A DNA stretch of 64,000 nt from CAKSQF01 sp963628435. GTDB taxonomy: Bacteria; Bacillota; Clostridia; Oscillospirales; CAG-272. Location: positions 10,828 through 74,827 of the forward strand of contig CAVGEY010000010.1 of the NCBI GenBank assembly GCA_963628435.1, given 5' to 3'. Both the position numbers and the translations under genes were made by a program. Positions 8,508 through 16,399 of this stretch are shown piece after piece. Positions within the stretch are counted from its first letter, which is position 1; the number at the start of each line of letters is the position of its first letter. Under the pieces are notes generated by a model, which did no database searches, was not told where the DNA came from, and saw only the letters and a list, made by a program, of their open reading frames with translations.

Positions 8508-9947
8508 TTATCTGTTTTTCAGCATTTCCTGTTTCAAGTCCCACAGCTTTTTAGACAAGTCAACATAATAATTATGGGGATTTTCAAACCTCTTTACCTC
8601 ATCCCATAGCAGAGAAAGCTGAGATTCGCAATAATTTTTAATTTCGGCAGTTGAAGGTCTTTTATATACAAGATTTCCGTTGCTGAATATCGGAACAAGT
8701 AACTCATGTAACTCATAATTATCGTATGTCTTGCTTTTCCATGTGTAAATCGGATCAAAAATGGTAAGCGGCTTTGTTGAATCTATTTTCTCATCATGAA
8801 TACAAATCAAATCGGCCTCGGCTTTTCCGGAATCTTTGGAAAAAATTCTGTATACTTTCTTAAAATGAGGATTGGTTATCTTGGCGGTGTTTTCGGATAT
8901 CTTTATTTTCGGTATAATAGTACCTTCGGAATCCTCAACGGCTGCCAGTTTATAAACACCGCCGAAAACGGGTGCCGATTTGGATGTAATAAGGCGTTCG
9001 CCTACACCGAATGAATCGATTTGCGCGCCCTGATTAAGCAAATCTCTGATTATATACTCGTCAAGAGAGTTGGAAACAACGATTTTGCAATTGGGGAGAC
9101 CTGATTCATCTAATATTTTTCTGACTTTTCGTGAAAGATATGCAATATCGCCCGAATCGATTCGAACGGCACATTTTGTTATACCGTTGTTCTTAAATGC
9201 TTTTATTGCGTTGGGAAGACCGCTTTTTATAACATTGTAAGTATCTATAAGAAGAGTGGCGCTTGAAGGATAGATTTTGCAATAGGTATCAAATGCCTCA
9301 TATTCGCTGTCAAACATTTGTACCCAGCTGTGTGCCATTGTACCACCTGCGGGGACGCCGTAAAGCTCATCTGCAATTGTGCATGCTGTCGAAGAGCAGC
9401 CTCCTATATATGCCGCTCGAGCTCCTAAAATTGCCGCTGCCGTTCCTTGTGCGCGTCTTGAACCGAATTCTGAAACCGGACGGCCATCGGCAGCTCTGAC
9501 AATTCTGTTCGTTTTTGTTGCAATAAGGGATTGATGGTTTAATGTTAAAAGCAAAAAAGTTTCAATAAACTGTGCTTCGATTGCGGGAGCTCTTACTGTT
9601 AATATCGGTTCACCGGGGAATATCGGAGTTCCTTCTGGAACAGCCCAAATATCTCCCGTGAATCTGAATGTTTTCAGATACTCAAGAAAATCATTGCCGA
9701 ATAAATTTTTGGATCTTAAATATTCTATATCTTCATCGGTAAAATGAAGATTGAGAATATAATCAATCACTTGTTCAAGACCTGCGGCAATAGCAAATCC
9801 GCCTCCGTCGGGAATGTCACGAAAGAAAACGTCAAAATAAGAAACGGTATCCATTTTTTTACTGTTAAAATAGCCGTTTCCCATTGTCAATTCATAAAAG
9901 TCGAAAAGCATTGTGTAATTTTGACTTTTCAGAGATTCAGATAACAT
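8508..9947 (-). CDS. pncB: Nicotinate phosphoribosyltransferase
   Basis: Makes nicotinate mononucleotide from nicotinate and PRPP with ATP, the first step of NAD salvage. The 479 residues contain family motifs FDFYELTMGNGYF near the N-terminus, EFGSRRAQG (160-168), GTMAHSWVQMF (202-212), VRIDSGDIAYLSRK and NSLDEYIIRDL. The start was placed at 9947, where AAAGGAGAAC lies upstream, which drops 15 residues from the longest frame. It is divergent from nadE, the enzyme that finishes the same pathway. Its promoter lies beyond that of nadE, so the two transcripts overlap at their 5' ends. Confidence 0.95.
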   Translation of the reverse strand: MLSESLKSQNYTMLFDFYELTMGNGYFNSKKMDTVSYFDVFFRDIPDGGGFAIAAGLEQVIDYILNLHFTDEDIEYLRSKNLFGNDFLEYLKTFRFTGDIWAVPEGTPIFPGEPILTVRAPAIEAQFIETFLLLTLNHQSLIATKTNRIVRAADGRPVSEFGSRRAQGTAAAILGARAAYIGGCSSTACTIADELYGVPAGGTMAHSWVQMFDSEYEAFDTYCKIYPSSATLLIDTYNVIKSGLPNAIKAFKNNGITKCAVRIDSGDIAYLSRKVRKILDESGLPNCKIVVSNSLDEYIIRDLLNQGAQIDSFGVGERLITSKSAPVFGGVYKLAAVEDSEGTIIPKIKISENTAKITNPHFKKVYRIFSKDSGKAEADLICIHDEKIDSTKPLTIFDPIYTWKSKTYDNYELHELLVPIFSNGNLVYKRPSTAEIKNYCESQLSLLWDEVKRFENPHNYYVDLSKKLWDLKQEMLKNR

Positions 9948-9975
9948 TTTGTTCTCCTTTATTCTTGCCAATATA

Positions 9976-10004
9976 TTGACAAATTGTATCAAAGAATGTA
10001 TAAT
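9976..10004 (+). promoter_or_regulatory. Consensus sigma-A promoter of nadE
   Basis: TTGACA (9976-9981) and TATAAT (9999-10004) with a 17-base spacer. The start of transcription is expected near 10011, giving a leader of about 90 bases. Confidence 0.85.
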
Positions 10005-10029
10005 TAAACATATAATTTATATTTGTTCA

Positions 10030-10058
10030 ATTATATCAACAATATTTCAATTTGTCAA
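10030..10058 (-). promoter_or_regulatory. Consensus sigma-A promoter of pncB
   Basis: On the minus strand, TTGACA (10053-10058) and TATAAT (10030-10035) with a 17-base spacer. Transcription would start near 10023 and run back through the nadE promoter. Confidence 0.85.
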
Positions 10059-10102
10059 GAATGATATTCATAAATACAAATTCAAATTAAAAGGTAATTT
10101 TT

Positions 10103-12010
10103 ATGTTAGACGGATTTATAAAAACAGCAGCTATATCTCCGAATCTTAAAGTATCGGATACTGAATATAATTCACAAATGATAATTTCGGCCGTAAAAAA
10201 AGCCGTAAATGACGGCATACGTGTCCTGTGTTTTCCCGAACTTTCGATTACGGGATATACCTGCGGTGATCTTTTTAATTCTCAATTTCTTGTTTCCGAT
10301 GCAAAGCAGAAATTGCTTAAGATTGCAAGTGAGACATCCGAATTTCCGATAATTTTTACCGTAGGATTACCATACCGACATTTGGGAAAGCTCTACAATG
10401 TTGTTGCCGTGATTAGCGGCGGAAAAATTCTCGGATTAGTACCGAAAACCAATATTCCGAACTATGGAGAATTTTATGAAATGAGGAATTTTACTCCCTG
10501 GGTTGGAGAAAATTCCAAAGCCGACATAACCGATGACTGTTTAATAGGAACAAACCAGCTATTTATTTGCAAACAACTACCCGAATTATCGATTGGTGTT
10601 GAGATTTGCGAAGACGCTTGGGTTACGATACCTCCATCGTCGTCTCTTGCAGAGAAGGGAGCAACTTTAATTCTTTCGTCATCTGCTTCGGATGAGCTTG
10701 TCGGAAAAGATAAATATCGTCGGCAGCTTGCATCGTATCTTTCATCAAAATTGATTTCGGGATATGTATTCGCAAATGCGGGATGCGGAGAATCAACAAC
10801 CGATATTGTTTTCGGTGGTCATAATATTATTTGTGAAAACGGTACGATTCTTTCCGAATCGAAACCTTTCGGTGACGGATATGCTTGTTCCGAGATAGAT
10901 GTTTATAGGATTTCAACCGAACGATCAAGAATAACGACTTTTAAGAATATTATTGATAGCTCCACAAATAAGATTTATTTTTCACTTCCGGTTGATACGA
11001 CAAAACTCACAAGAACAGTCAAACGTTATCCGTTTGTTCCAAACGACTCAAAAGTTTTAAGTGAGAGATGTGAATTGATTACCGAAATACAGGCACGCGG
11101 CCTGGCCAAACGATTAGGTCATATCGGGTGCAAAGCTGTGCTTGGAATATCGGGCGGTCTTGACTCAACACTGGCACTCTTGATTTCATGTAAAGCATTT
11201 GATATTTTGGAAAGGCCCCGCTCCGATATTATTGCAGTAACAATGCCGGGATTCGGAACAACAATCCGCACTAAATCAAACGCCGAATTGCTTTGTAAGA
11301 ATTTAGGTGTTACTTTTAAGACAATATCAATAAGTGCCGCAGTGAAACAGCATTTCTCGGATATTGATCAAGATCCCGAGCTTACCGACATAACATATGA
11401 AAATTCTCAGGCACGCGAACGCACTCAAATTCTTATGGATATTGCCAATAAGGAAAACGCGATTGTCATAGGAACCGGAGATTTATCCGAACTTGCTCTC
11501 GGATGGGCAACATATAACGGCGATCATATGTCAATGTACGGAGTCAACTCTTCAATACCCAAAACGCTTGTACGTTATCTTGTGTCATATTTTGCATTGA
11601 TAAGCGAAAACGAGGAACAAAAGAATGTGCTTTATGATATTCTGGATACACCGGTTTCGCCCGAACTTATTCCGCCTGATGAAAACGGGAAAATAAAACA
11701 ATGTACGGAGGATATTGTCGGGCCGTATGATTTGCATGACTTCTTCCTCTATTATTTTGTCAGATGCGGTTTTTCGCCATCAAAAATCTATAGACTTGCG
11801 CGGTATGCCTGGGGAAACACTTATGACGACGCTGTAATAAAAAAATGGTTGCGCGTATTTATAAAACGTTTTATTACGCAGCAATTTAAGCGTTCTTGTT
11901 TGCCCGATGGTCCGAAAGTAGGATCGGTAAGTCTGTCGCCGAGGGGTGATTGGCGTATGCCTTCGGATGCTTCGCTATCTGTTTGGCTTTCCGACTTAAA
12001 TAATCTTTGA
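10103..12010 (+). CDS. nadE: Glutamine-dependent NAD+ synthetase
   Basis: Two-domain enzyme that amidates nicotinate adenine dinucleotide to NAD+ using glutamine. The N-terminal nitrilase-type glutaminase domain has the Glu-Lys-Cys triad: Glu46 in FPELSITGYTCGDLF, Lys115 in VPKTNIPNYGEFYE and Cys169 in GVEICEDAW. The C-terminal synthetase has the ATP pyrophosphatase loop GISGGLDST from residue 348 and GTGDLSELALGWATYNGDHM. At 635 aa it matches the long, glutamine-using form. Divergent pncB supplies the upstream step. The Shine-Dalgarno (AAGGT) is modest. Confidence 0.96.
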   Translation: MLDGFIKTAAISPNLKVSDTEYNSQMIISAVKKAVNDGIRVLCFPELSITGYTCGDLFNSQFLVSDAKQKLLKIASETSEFPIIFTVGLPYRHLGKLYNVVAVISGGKILGLVPKTNIPNYGEFYEMRNFTPWVGENSKADITDDCLIGTNQLFICKQLPELSIGVEICEDAWVTIPPSSSLAEKGATLILSSSASDELVGKDKYRRQLASYLSSKLISGYVFANAGCGESTTDIVFGGHNIICENGTILSESKPFGDGYACSEIDVYRISTERSRITTFKNIIDSSTNKIYFSLPVDTTKLTRTVKRYPFVPNDSKVLSERCELITEIQARGLAKRLGHIGCKAVLGISGGLDSTLALLISCKAFDILERPRSDIIAVTMPGFGTTIRTKSNAELLCKNLGVTFKTISISAAVKQHFSDIDQDPELTDITYENSQARERTQILMDIANKENAIVIGTGDLSELALGWATYNGDHMSMYGVNSSIPKTLVRYLVSYFALISENEEQKNVLYDILDTPVSPELIPPDENGKIKQCTEDIVGPYDLHDFFLYYFVRCGFSPSKIYRLARYAWGNTYDDAVIKKWLRVFIKRFITQQFKRSCLPDGPKVGSVSLSPRGDWRMPSDASLSVWLSDLNNL

Positions 12011-12063
12011 CAACAATTTCATTCTGAGAATTAATTTATAAGTTATAAAAAGGAGAAGAAATA

Positions 12064-12276
12064 ATGAAAGAAAAGATTGTAGGTATTGTTGCAGAATATA
12101 AGGAGATAGATCCTTCCGAAGTCAAGACAGATAAGCTTTTTACTGAAATGGGCCTTGACTCTTTGGACACCGCTGAGCTGTTAATTAAAGTAGAAGATGC
12201 TCTCGGAGTTTCAATCGAACTTTCGTCGGACATTAACACAATTGATAAGCTCGTTGCTTATCTTGAAGCAAAATAA
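12064..12276 (+). CDS. acpP: Acyl carrier protein
   Basis: 70-residue acidic carrier protein that holds growing acyl chains on a phosphopantetheine arm. The attachment motif GLDSLDTAELLIKVED places the modified serine at Ser33. A strong AAAGGAGAAG site precedes the ATG. It is not next to fatty acid synthesis genes: nadE lies upstream and a thiamine pyrophosphokinase gene starts immediately after the stop codon. It may therefore be an additional carrier protein rather than the main fatty acid one; the sequence alone does not decide this. Confidence 0.9.
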   Translation: MKEKIVGIVAEYKEIDPSEVKTDKLFTEMGLDSLDTAELLIKVEDALGVSIELSSDINTIDKLVAYLEAK

Positions 12277-12297
12277 TTGTCTGTTTTTGCAGATAGT

Positions 12298-12957
12298 ATG
12301 AAAAATTGTCCAATCTGCTATATTATTGCCGCGATGAATCCCGGTAACAATATGACCTATAATAAAGAAGACGGTGATATTGTTATTGCCGCAGATGCAG
12401 GATTAAAATTTGCAGATAAATTAGGGCTTACTCCGGACATTGCAGTCGGTGATTTTGATTCACTCGGATATACACCGAACAAAATACCGCATATTGTTTA
12501 TCCAAAAGAAAAAGACGACACGGATACAATGATTGCCGTGAAATACGGCTTATCAAAGGGTTACAAAAGATTTGTTATTGTCGGAGCGCTCGGGGGGCGA
12601 CTCGATCATACAATCGCGAATATACAAACTCTGTCGTATTTGGCTTATAATAATGCGGTGGGACTGATTCACGATGAATACTGTTCGATTATTGTAATTG
12701 AAAACGCGGAGATTGATTTTACTTCCGATTTTAGTGGAAATATATCTGTTTTTTCGCTTACCGATAAGTCCGAAATCTCAATCAGCGGTTTGAAGTATAA
12801 TCTAAGTCGTGATATACTTAAATCTGATTTTCCGCTCGGTGTTTCCAATGAATTTATCGGGCAAAATGCTTCTGTGAATGTCTACAGCGGTAAAATAATG
12901 ATTATATGCGGGCAAAGAATGACTTTTGACAATATTGCTTTAATAAAAATCATATAA
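12298..12957 (+). CDS. thiN: Thiamine pyrophosphokinase
   Basis: Transfers pyrophosphate from ATP to thiamine to make thiamine diphosphate. The 219 residues show the family motifs AADAGLKFADKLGLTPDIAVGDFDSLG, KDDTDTMIA and GALGGRLDHTIANI in order, matching the catalytic domain followed by a shorter beta-rich thiamine-binding domain. The ATG at 12298 gives the usual family start, but it lacks a clear ribosome binding site. A TTG at 12277, directly after the acpP stop, is the alternative and would add seven residues. Short spacing to acpP suggests co-transcription. No TPP riboswitch is visible upstream. Confidence 0.9.
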   Translation: MKNCPICYIIAAMNPGNNMTYNKEDGDIVIAADAGLKFADKLGLTPDIAVGDFDSLGYTPNKIPHIVYPKEKDDTDTMIAVKYGLSKGYKRFVIVGALGGRLDHTIANIQTLSYLAYNNAVGLIHDEYCSIIVIENAEIDFTSDFSGNISVFSLTDKSEISISGLKYNLSRDILKSDFPLGVSNEFIGQNASVNVYSGKIMIICGQRMTFDNIALIKII

Positions 12958-12960
12958 TTA

Positions 12961-12999
12961 ACGGATGCTTTTCCGAATATCGGAAAGCATCCGTTTTTA
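12961..12999 (+). terminator. Terminator after thiamine pyrophosphokinase
   Basis: Stem ACGGATGCTTTTCCG / CGGAAAGCATCCGT with one bulged T and a five-base loop, followed by TTTTT. The stretch from here to the next gene (about 75 bases) holds nothing else recognisable. Confidence 0.85.
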
Positions 13000-13073
13000 A
13001 TTTGTGTGTTACATTTTTGAATGCATGCGATTTTTGAAATTACATTATCAATAAAATCGACAATCAGGTAAAA

Positions 13074-14084
13074 TTACTTGTTTTTATTATCATTTGATCC
13101 TTTTATTCCGAGCATAATTCCAATACCGGCGGAAAGAAGTGCTATCATCAGTGCCGCAACAGCAGAGGGATCAATGGGAATATGCCGATTTTCTTTGTTT
13201 ATCTTGTTTGAAGTTTTGCTTTCATTTATGGAGTTGCTTTTTTCAGTTAAGCAGTCGTTTACTATATAATCCTTAATCTTTATATTTTTGCGATTTTGCT
13301 CAATTTGATAAACGCTGATTTTACTGTCAAAACAGCAGAGAAGAATATTTGTTATATTTGAATCTCCCGAAAGCAGACAAACCTTGCAGCCTTTCAGCTT
13401 TTTATTAAGACACTTTTTTTTGTATTCTACGAAATCGGACTTTTCGGTTTTATTCAGTATTTCAAGACCTTTGGAAGAGCTTAGAATCAAGCATAATTCA
13501 TTATTATCTTTTTTGAAGATTGCAGGCGCCGAAGGTGAATTTAATTTTTCTGCAATCAACTTTGGTTTCGTTAATTTATAATTTTTGTATTCAAATTTAC
13601 AAGAATACAGCTCAGATCCACGAGTCAAATAGACAATTAAATCGTTATCCGAATCATTATATATTGAATAATCGCCTTGACAAACAGCCGTTGATTCTAA
13701 TTCGAAATTTCCAAAAGGACTGTCGGATGCAAATGTGCAAAGATAATCACAGTTTTCTTTTCTGCACTTTACAAACATTATCCATCTTCTCTTGAAAAAA
13801 ACCACCTTAGGAGCCTCGAAAGACTCAAATCCGTCTTTTGAAACCACTGTCAAATACGGTCCTGACCATTTAGTAAGGTCATGGCTTAAATAGCAAAAAA
13901 CTCCGGAATCTGTCCCGTATGACGCGATTGCCGCTTCATGCTGAGCAAGTGTTCCATATAAAACATAAATACCTGCGTAAGAAACAAGGCAAGGATCATC
14001 AATTGAAAGAGATGACAAAGACTGGTTGTAATGTATATCAAGAATATCGGGGTTATAACAAATTTCTTCTTTATTATCCTTCAT
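13074..14084 (-). CDS. GH43-like beta-propeller protein with a C-terminal membrane anchor, probably inactive as a glycosidase
   Basis: 336 residues. The fold pattern follows family 43/68 five-bladed propellers: DDPCLVSYAGIYVLYGT, SHDLTKWSGP, FEAPKVVFFKRRWIMFV, and ASDSPFGNFE. The first active-site Asp (in DDPC) is present, but the position of the catalytic acid Glu (normally EGP or EAP) reads SAPAIF, and the IDG/IDP-type blade is not recognisable. It has no signal peptide; an in-frame TAA directly precedes the ATG. Residues about 310-330 (SAVAALMIALLSAGIGIMLG) form one transmembrane helix followed by a short charged tail. It lies 45 bases after the lipoprotein gene in the same direction. A carbohydrate-binding or scaffold role is a guess. 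Confidence 0.6.
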   Translation of the reverse strand: MKDNKEEICYNPDILDIHYNQSLSSLSIDDPCLVSYAGIYVLYGTLAQHEAAIASYGTDSGVFCYLSHDLTKWSGPYLTVVSKDGFESFEAPKVVFFKRRWIMFVKCRKENCDYLCTFASDSPFGNFELESTAVCQGDYSIYNDSDNDLIVYLTRGSELYSCKFEYKNYKLTKPKLIAEKLNSPSAPAIFKKDNNELCLILSSSKGLEILNKTEKSDFVEYKKKCLNKKLKGCKVCLLSGDSNITNILLCCFDSKISVYQIEQNRKNIKIKDYIVNDCLTEKSNSINESKTSNKINKENRHIPIDPSAVAALMIALLSAGIGIMLGIKGSNDNKNK

Positions 14085-14129
14085 TTAACGCTTAATTGAA
14101 TCCTTTCAAATACAATCTCTGATATTTAA

Positions 14130-15132
14130 TCAGCTTAAGATTTCGCTTCCGACGACCTCAACTTCTGTAATTGCAGCCCATCCGGCGTGATCAACCTTTT
14201 CAAGTTTTCTGATTTTTACATATGATGTAATTTTTCCGCCCAAATCAAAAATCTGCACGTTTGTATCATTGGTTATTTCAAAAGTCAATGTTGATTTATC
14301 TGAAAATTCAACTGTCATCGAATTAAAGTAAGTATCATGGGGAAAATCGGCTCTAATATACAAATTAAGTGTATCGGCCGTAATATCATGTCCGAAATCT
14401 ATAAGCAGATAACCTTTCGTTTCGCTGAAATCCGAATCGGGTCCCCAAGACTGATACGGATAATTACCGTGACCTTTATTTTTAGTATATCCGTCAATCG
14501 CATTTCGCGCTTCAAATTGATATTTTGATTCTTCACTATCGGAAACTCTGCACACACTTGATGTTGAGGCATGTGGATAGACGCTGCCCGACCAATACGC
14601 TTTGTATTTGTATCCCGAAATCCTTGTCGAGTCATCAATAAGGTCGAACGGGTTTAACGAGAGAACATGCGACTGTGACAGTTCTGAATTGTCCGGGATT
14701 CTTGCGGTTATTGTATGAGAATATGCACTCTTCATTTTTGCGGGATAACTATATGAAAAATTAGGTATTATGTATGAAAACTTGGATTCGGGAAGATAAA
14801 CAATTGCTTCTTCCATTACATCCTTTGAAATATTAACAGCCAAATAATGTTCGCCCTCCGGCAGTTGAATCTCAATCTTTGCGCCCTTCTTAAATATTGA
14901 TTTATCCAGCTTAAGTTCAACACTTCCGACTCCGCTTGCCGTATTTTCTCCGCATGATATCGTAATTTCATTTTCCGGCAGATTAGACTTATCGTCTTCT
15001 GTTAATGCGGCAGTTGTAATTAATGATTCTTTTTCGGTATTTGTTGCTTCGGTGTTTGACTGCTTATTTTGATTACAGCCGCTTAATAAAGCTGCAATTA
15101 NNNNNNNNNNTTTTAATTGATTTACCGGTCAT
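14130..15132 (-). CDS. Lipoprotein with a discoidin/F5-8C-like carbohydrate-binding domain, interrupted by an assembly gap
   Basis: The gene starts at the ATG at 15132, with GAGGTGAT upstream, and reads MTGKSIK before the ten Ns. After the gap the frame continues IAALLSGCNQNKQ, a lipobox with the lipidated Cys, so the signal peptide straddles the gap. The true missing length must be a multiple of three for the frame to hold, so ten Ns is a placeholder. A Ser/Thr/Glu-rich linker follows, then a domain with ARNAIDG, SWGPDS, GYLLIDFG, LNLYIRADFPHDTYF and AAITEVEV, the pattern of F5/8 type C-like sugar-binding modules that accompany glycoside hydrolases. It is probably exported and membrane-tethered, and co-transcribed with the propeller gene downstream. 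Confidence 0.75.
15101..15110. other. Assembly gap (ten Ns)
   Basis: A run of ten unknown bases inside the signal-peptide region of the lipoprotein gene. The reading frames on either side do not match at a length of ten, so the real length differs. Confidence 0.95.
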
Positions 15133-15163
15133 TTAAAATCACCTCATAAATTTTCTTAATTTC

Positions 15164-15192
15164 ATTTTATCATAGACGGTTGACAATGTCAA
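15164..15192 (-). promoter_or_regulatory. Sigma-A promoter of the lipoprotein operon
   Basis: Minus-strand TTGACA (15187-15192) and TAAAAT (15164-15169) with 17 bases between. The -35 box lies in a 13-base palindrome, TTGACAATGTCAA (15180-15192), which could also be a regulator site. Confidence 0.7.
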
Positions 15193-15201
15193 TATATTCT
15201 A

Positions 15202-15231
15202 TTGACTTTTCTTTATGTGTTATGTTATAAT
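15202..15231 (+). promoter_or_regulatory. Sigma-A promoter of the sugar-kinase-like gene
   Basis: TTGACT (15202-15207) and TATAAT (15226-15231) with an 18-base spacer, about 25 bases before the start codon. It is divergent from the lipoprotein promoter, with their -35 boxes nine bases apart. Confidence 0.75.
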
Positions 15232-15255
15232 TAACTAACAAATAAAGAGAGGGGT

Positions 15256-16368
15256 ATGTCTACCGCATATAGGCAGAAATTTAAATTCGAAATGAACAAC
15301 GAAGAAAATAATATAATTACGCAGGTACTAAACAGATACGGAATAGATGAACAATTTCAGCCATTCGGAAACGGTCACATAAATGACACATATATAGTCG
15401 GCGATTATGTGGTTCAGCGATTAAACACAAATGTTTTTCCTAATTATAAAGAACTTATGAGAAACGTTGAACTGGTAACAACTTATCTTAAGAAAAAAAT
15501 CCAAAGTGCCGGAGGTGATCCGGAACGGGAAACGCTGACCATTATTCATACGATTGACGGTTATTCCTATGTTGAAACCACCGAAGGTGTTTTCAGAGTT
15601 TATAAGCTGATACAAGGAGCTAAAAGCTATGACTCTGTATCGCCGAGCCGTTTCTATGAGGCAGGATATGGCTTTGGAAAATTCCAGTCCTTGCTTTCCG
15701 ATTTTCCGGCAAACGAACTATTTGAAGTTATTCCCGATTTTCACAATACAAGGTCAAGATTTAATCAGTTTTTGAGTTCATTAAAAGAAGACGCAGCAGG
15801 TAGAAAGAAATTTGTTTCGGAAGAAGTCGACTTTATTCTGTCCAGAGAAAATTATGTCGATGTAATAAACTCAAATATCAAAGAAAATAAAATTCCACTG
15901 CGTGTTACACATAATGACACAAAACTCAATAATGTTATGCTTGATGATATAAGCGGCAAGGCCGTATGTGTTATTGATCTTGATACAGTTATGCCCGGTT
16001 CTCTTCTTTATGATTACGGTGATGCAATCAGATATGGTGCCTCAACCGCCGCCGAAGATGAAACCGATTTGTCCAAAGTTAATTTTGACCTCGCTTTATT
16101 CAAGTCATTTACAGAAGGATTTATTCAAGGTCTTAACGGTCTGTATACAGATAACGAAATTAAGCTTTTTCCTTTTTCTGCAAAACTTCTTACTTTCGAA
16201 TGCGGCATGCGTTTTTTGACAGATTATCTTAACGGTGACAAGTATTTCAAGATAAGCCGTCCGGAGCACAATTTAGATCGGGCACGTACACAATTCAAGC
16301 TGGTTTCTGAGATGGAAAAAGCGGAAGATAAAATGAATCTGATTGTGCAAGACATTCTGAAACAGTAA
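15256..16368 (+). CDS. Aminoglycoside-phosphotransferase-fold kinase, probably a sugar 1-kinase (NahK-like)
   Basis: 370 residues of the APH/choline kinase fold. Visible motifs are the N-terminal nucleotide loop FGNGHINDTYIV, the catalytic loop THNDTKLNNVML (Brenner motif HxDxxxxN) and the metal-binding VIDLDTVMPGSLLYDYGDAIR. The last motif and the domain length resemble N-acetylhexosamine 1-kinases and related desulfatase-linked kinases, more than antibiotic-modifying enzymes. The neighbourhood (GH43, binding lipoprotein) also favours a sugar substrate. The ATG at 15256 has GAGAGGGG almost touching it, an unusually short spacing; the next ATG at 15292 lacks any site. The substrate is not determined by the sequence. 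Confidence 0.75.
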   Translation: MSTAYRQKFKFEMNNEENNIITQVLNRYGIDEQFQPFGNGHINDTYIVGDYVVQRLNTNVFPNYKELMRNVELVTTYLKKKIQSAGGDPERETLTIIHTIDGYSYVETTEGVFRVYKLIQGAKSYDSVSPSRFYEAGYGFGKFQSLLSDFPANELFEVIPDFHNTRSRFNQFLSSLKEDAAGRKKFVSEEVDFILSRENYVDVINSNIKENKIPLRVTHNDTKLNNVMLDDISGKAVCVIDLDTVMPGSLLYDYGDAIRYGASTAAEDETDLSKVNFDLALFKSFTEGFIQGLNGLYTDNEIKLFPFSAKLLTFECGMRFLTDYLNGDKYFKISRPEHNLDRARTQFKLVSEMEKAEDKMNLIVQDILKQ

Positions 16369-16399
16369 TCAAGAGTAAAAAAATATATGAGGTAATGAT

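Larger units (their letters stand above)
9976..10058. repeat. Inverted repeat covering both facing promoters of pncB and nadE
   Basis: TTGACAAATTG (9976-9986) and its perfect reverse complement CAATTTGTCAA (10048-10058) each contain one -35 box. The extra five matching bases beyond the -35 boxes could be an operator half-site used twice, or chance in an AT-rich region. Confidence 0.5.

Noticed and set aside
12011..12063. TPP riboswitch ahead of acpP/thiamine pyrophosphokinase
   Set aside because: The spacer is 53 bases of AT-rich sequence without the conserved TPP motifs.
14399..14638. Minus-strand 79-codon frame in the lipoprotein gene
   Set aside because: It is out of frame with the discoidin-like domain and has no ribosome binding site.
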